A stretch of 8,538 nucleotides of DNA from Lachnospiraceae bacterium (lineage in GTDB: Bacteria > Bacillota > Clostridia > Lachnospirales > Lachnospiraceae), in NCBI GenBank assembly GCA_900764225.1, contig CAAFNG010000381.1, forward strand, positions 1 to 8,538, written 5' to 3'. The notes below the pieces were generated by a model. The model saw nothing but the letters and a program-made list of their open reading frames with translations, made no database searches and was not told the origin of the DNA. This document shows positions 6,589-8,538 of the stretch, piece after piece. Position 1 is the stretch's first letter. Every line of letters begins with the position of its first letter. A program made the position numbers and the translations under genes.

Positions 6589-7356
6589 ATGAAAAAAATT
6601 ATACAGACAGCAGGAAGAAATGCTCTGGGCGAATTTGCACCGGAGTTCGCACATTATAATGATGATGTACTGTTCGGAGAGAACTGGAACAATCAGGACA
6701 TTGATGTGAAGACAAGAAGCATCATCACAGTAGTAGCCCTTATGTCCCAGGGAATCACAGATTCTTCTCTGAAATTCCATTTACAGAATGCCAAGGATCA
6801 TGGCGTAACACAGAAAGAGATCGCTGCCATCATCACACATGTGGGATTTTATGCAGGCTGGCCTAAGGCATGGGCTGTATTCAATCTTGCAAAAGAAGTA
6901 TGGCAGACAGCAGAGGGCGATCTTCCATATGAAGATGAGGAGATGAGAGCACATGCGAAATCCATGGTATTTCCAATTGGCGCACCGAATGACGGATTCG
7001 CACAGTATTTCAGCGGCAAGAGCTTTCTTGCACCGGTATCCACAAGCCAGGTTGGCATCTTCAATGTAACCTTTGAGCCGGGCTGCCGTAACAACTGGCA
7101 CATCCATCACGCAAAATCCGGCGGCGGACAGATCCTTGTCTGTGTTGCAGGGCGCGGATATTATCAGGAAGAAGGCAAAGAAGCCATTGAGATGAAACCA
7201 GGCGACTGCATCAATATTCCGGCAGAAGTGAAACACTGGCATGGCGCAGCACCGGACAGCTGGTTCAGTCACCTTGCAGTGGAAGTACCAGGTGAGGGAG
7301 GCTCCAATGAGTGGTGCGAGCCGGTATCGGATGAAGAGTATGGAAAATTAAAATAA
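6589..7356 (+). CDS. Carboxymuconolactone decarboxylase-family (AhpD-like) protein fused to a cupin domain
   Basis: A 255-residue two-domain cytoplasmic protein. Residues about 12-108 are a CMD/AhpD-like helical domain (RSIITVVALMSQGI, then HLQNAKDHGVTQKEIAAII, then HVGFYAGWPKAWAVFNLAKEVW). It lacks the CXXC pair of AhpD peroxidase partners, so thiol peroxidase activity is unlikely. Residues about 150-235 are a cupin barrel: FEPGCRNNWHIHH gives the first motif (metal ligands probably His171 and His173 or His174, with Gln181 in the usual Glu place), and PGDCINIPAEVKHWHGA gives the second (His216 or His218). Start: ATG 6589 is preferred because TGGAGGA (6574-6580) lies 8 bases upstream; the ATG at 6571 in the same frame would overlap that site and has none of its own. 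Probably the second gene of a flavodoxin operon. Fusions of this kind are common in Firmicutes near flavin enzymes; the substrate is not known. Confidence 0.9.
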   Translation: MKKIIQTAGRNALGEFAPEFAHYNDDVLFGENWNNQDIDVKTRSIITVVALMSQGITDSSLKFHLQNAKDHGVTQKEIAAIITHVGFYAGWPKAWAVFNLAKEVWQTAEGDLPYEDEEMRAHAKSMVFPIGAPNDGFAQYFSGKSFLAPVSTSQVGIFNVTFEPGCRNNWHIHHAKSGGGQILVCVAGRGYYQEEGKEAIEMKPGDCINIPAEVKHWHGAAPDSWFSHLAVEVPGEGGSNEWCEPVSDEEYGKLK

Positions 7357-7412
7357 ATGACAAATCAACGAATTATACAGACAGTTGAATCACTGATGGC
7401 GATAACTATATT

Positions 7413-7485
7413 GCCGGAAGTGTATGACAGAGTTTCCAGAAAATGATATTTTAATGGTCTCGGGTATATACTTCCGGCCTTTTTT
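7413..7485 (+). terminator. Long hairpin terminator after the flavodoxin/CMD operon
   Basis: GCCGGAAGTGTAT (7413-7425) pairs with ATATACTTCCGGC (7466-7478), 13 bp with one G-U. The 40-base interior can fold again: CCA-g-AAAAT (7436-7444) faces ATTTT-aa-TGG (7448-7457). Six T (7480-7485) follow. It lies 56 bases after the CMD/cupin stop codon; I see no gene in 7357-7597. Confidence 0.7.
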
Positions 7486-7487
7486 GG

Positions 7488-7516
7488 TTGTAATTCTATT
7501 GAGTAAATAGTAAAAT
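7488..7516 (+). promoter_or_regulatory. Putative promoter of the second AAA/nuclease copy
   Basis: TTGTAA (7488-7493, 4 of 6) and TAAAAT (7511-7516, 5 of 6) are 17 bases apart. The pair begins 2 bases after the T-run of the preceding terminator and lies about 80 bases before the ATG at 7598. Unlike the other two, this promoter is fully downstream of its terminator. Confidence 0.45.
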
Positions 7517-7597
7517 ATTTTCAAGTGAAATATCAGAAATATGACAGGTTATGGATCATATGGAGTGGAAAACATATCGGTGACAGGAGGCGCACAA

Positions 7598-8538
7598 ATG
7601 GGAATATATTTGAATCCGGACAGCAGTAAATTCGAAGAAGCTGTCAATTCTGACATTTATATTGATAAAACAGGATTGCTTGCGTATACCAATTCAGTCC
7701 TGCATACGATGCAGAAGTATATTTGTGTCAGCCGTCCGAGACGTTTGGAAAATCAATTGCTGCGAACATGCTCACCGCATATTACAGCTGTGGCTGCAAT
7801 TCAAAAGAACTGTTTTCGGAGTTTGAGATTGCAAAGAACAGTGAGTTCGAAAGATATCTGAATCGTTACAATACAATTTCGGTTAATATGCTGGAATTTC
7901 TGAGCAGAAGTAAGGATATTTATGAACTGATCCACAGATTTAAAGCTCTCATTATCCGGGAATTAAAAGCCGAATTTCCGCAGATAGATTATTTTGATGA
8001 TACAGATCTGGCCCAGTGTATGCAGGATATCTATGCTCAGAAAAAACAGTCATTTGTGATCATTATTGATGAATGGGACTGCATTTTCAGAGAATATAAA
8101 GAAGATAAGGAAGCACAGGAGAAGTATCTGGATTTTCTGAGAGATCTTTTGAAAGACAAGTCATATATTCATCTTGCATATATGACAGGAATTCTTCCCA
8201 TAAAGAAATATGGAACACATTCAGCTTTGAATATGTTTGACGAGTTTTCCATGATCAATCCAGGTCCACTGGCACGTTATGTCGGATTTACAGAAGAGGA
8301 AGTCCGGGAATTATGCGATCAGTACCATATGGATCTGACAGAAATCAGAAGCTGGTATGACGGGTATTCTTTTGAGAAGAATCTGTCTGTTTACAGTCCG
8401 AGATCGGTGGTCAGCTGTATGCGATTTGGAAGGATTGGAAATTACTGGAATCAGACAGGCACATTTCGAAACTTCACATATTCAGTACAATGATGAAAAT
8501 GCATTAAGGTACACCATTTTGTTGGCCCTGTATGCAGC
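7598..8538 (+). pseudogene. Second AAA-ATPase-like/PD-(D/E)XK nuclease copy, frameshifted and internally deleted, runs off the window
   Basis: A paralogue of the gene at 4311, starting at ATG 7598 with AGGAGG (7585-7590) 7 bases upstream. The first 49 residues align without gaps (GIYLNP, then IYIDKTGLLAYTN, then CVSRPRR). At the T-run 7744-7746 one T is missing compared with the first copy, so the start frame leaves the family sequence inside the Walker A-like loop and stops at 7861. The family sequence goes on one frame over (FGKSIAANML, Walker B FVIIIDEWDCIF, YMTGILPIKKYG) as far as WNQT (about 8457). There it jumps into QAHFETSHIQYNDENAL, which matches residues 412 onward of the first copy. 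About 120 residues (292-411 of copy 1) are gone. The C-terminal part is back in the frame of the ATG. The nuclease motifs would lie beyond the window end. No functional protein is expected. Confidence 0.88.

Noticed and set aside
6163..6780. Minus-strand open frame of 205 codons across flavodoxin and CMD/cupin
   Set aside because: It is antisense to two well-supported genes and their gap, with no recognisable motif or ribosome binding site.

Overview
The window looks like chromosomal DNA of a gut-type clostridium, most likely Lachnospiraceae. This rests on strong AGGAGG-type ribosome binding sites, moderate G+C content, and the gene mix: a DUF362/ferredoxin protein, a BltR-like MerR regulator, and 'AAA-ATPase-like + PD-(D/E)XK' proteins of the kind multiplied in such genomes. 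The assignment is inferred from protein character, not from a search. No rRNA, tRNA, CRISPR array, transposase or phage gene is visible.

Layout. At 54-1178 (+) lies a DUF362 iron-sulfur protein. It converges, with an 8-bp overlap, on a MerR/GyrI-like regulator at 1171-2055 (-). The regulator's upstream region holds a 17-bp imperfect palindrome inside a long-spacer rightward promoter, the standard MerR activation layout. That promoter now leads to a ribosome binding site with no start codon, followed by the C-terminal part of a PLP aminotransferase (2185-2934) that runs straight into the C-terminal tail of a YjiH-like membrane protein (2892-3116). So 2.1-3.1 kb is a deletion-scarred remnant. 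A LysR regulator (3319-4209) comes next, then an intact AAA-ATPase-like/nuclease gene (4311-5900), a flavodoxin (6050-6520) and a carboxymuconolactone-decarboxylase/cupin protein (6589-7356). A second AAA-ATPase-like/nuclease copy starts at 7598 and runs off the window. It is broken by a 1-base deletion in the nucleotide-binding loop and by a later internal deletion of roughly 360 bp.

How the genes relate. Flavodoxin and CMD/cupin (68-bp gap) look like a small redox operon, plausibly controlled by the LysR protein, although the AAA/nuclease gene sits between them. The two AAA/nuclease paralogues flank this operon in direct orientation. The most unusual regulatory feature occurs twice (about 4224-4290 and 5949-6031): a good sigma-A-type promoter whose -10 overlaps or abuts the left arm of a terminator hairpin, so that read-through RNA would carry the whole hairpin while RNA started at the local promoter would lack all or part of the left arm. 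At the first site the terminator arm is also present as three tandem 8-bp copies.

I do not see a clear new multi-gene defence or biosynthetic system. The best leads are these promoter/terminator overlaps, the orphaned MerR-type promoter, and the scars left by gene loss.
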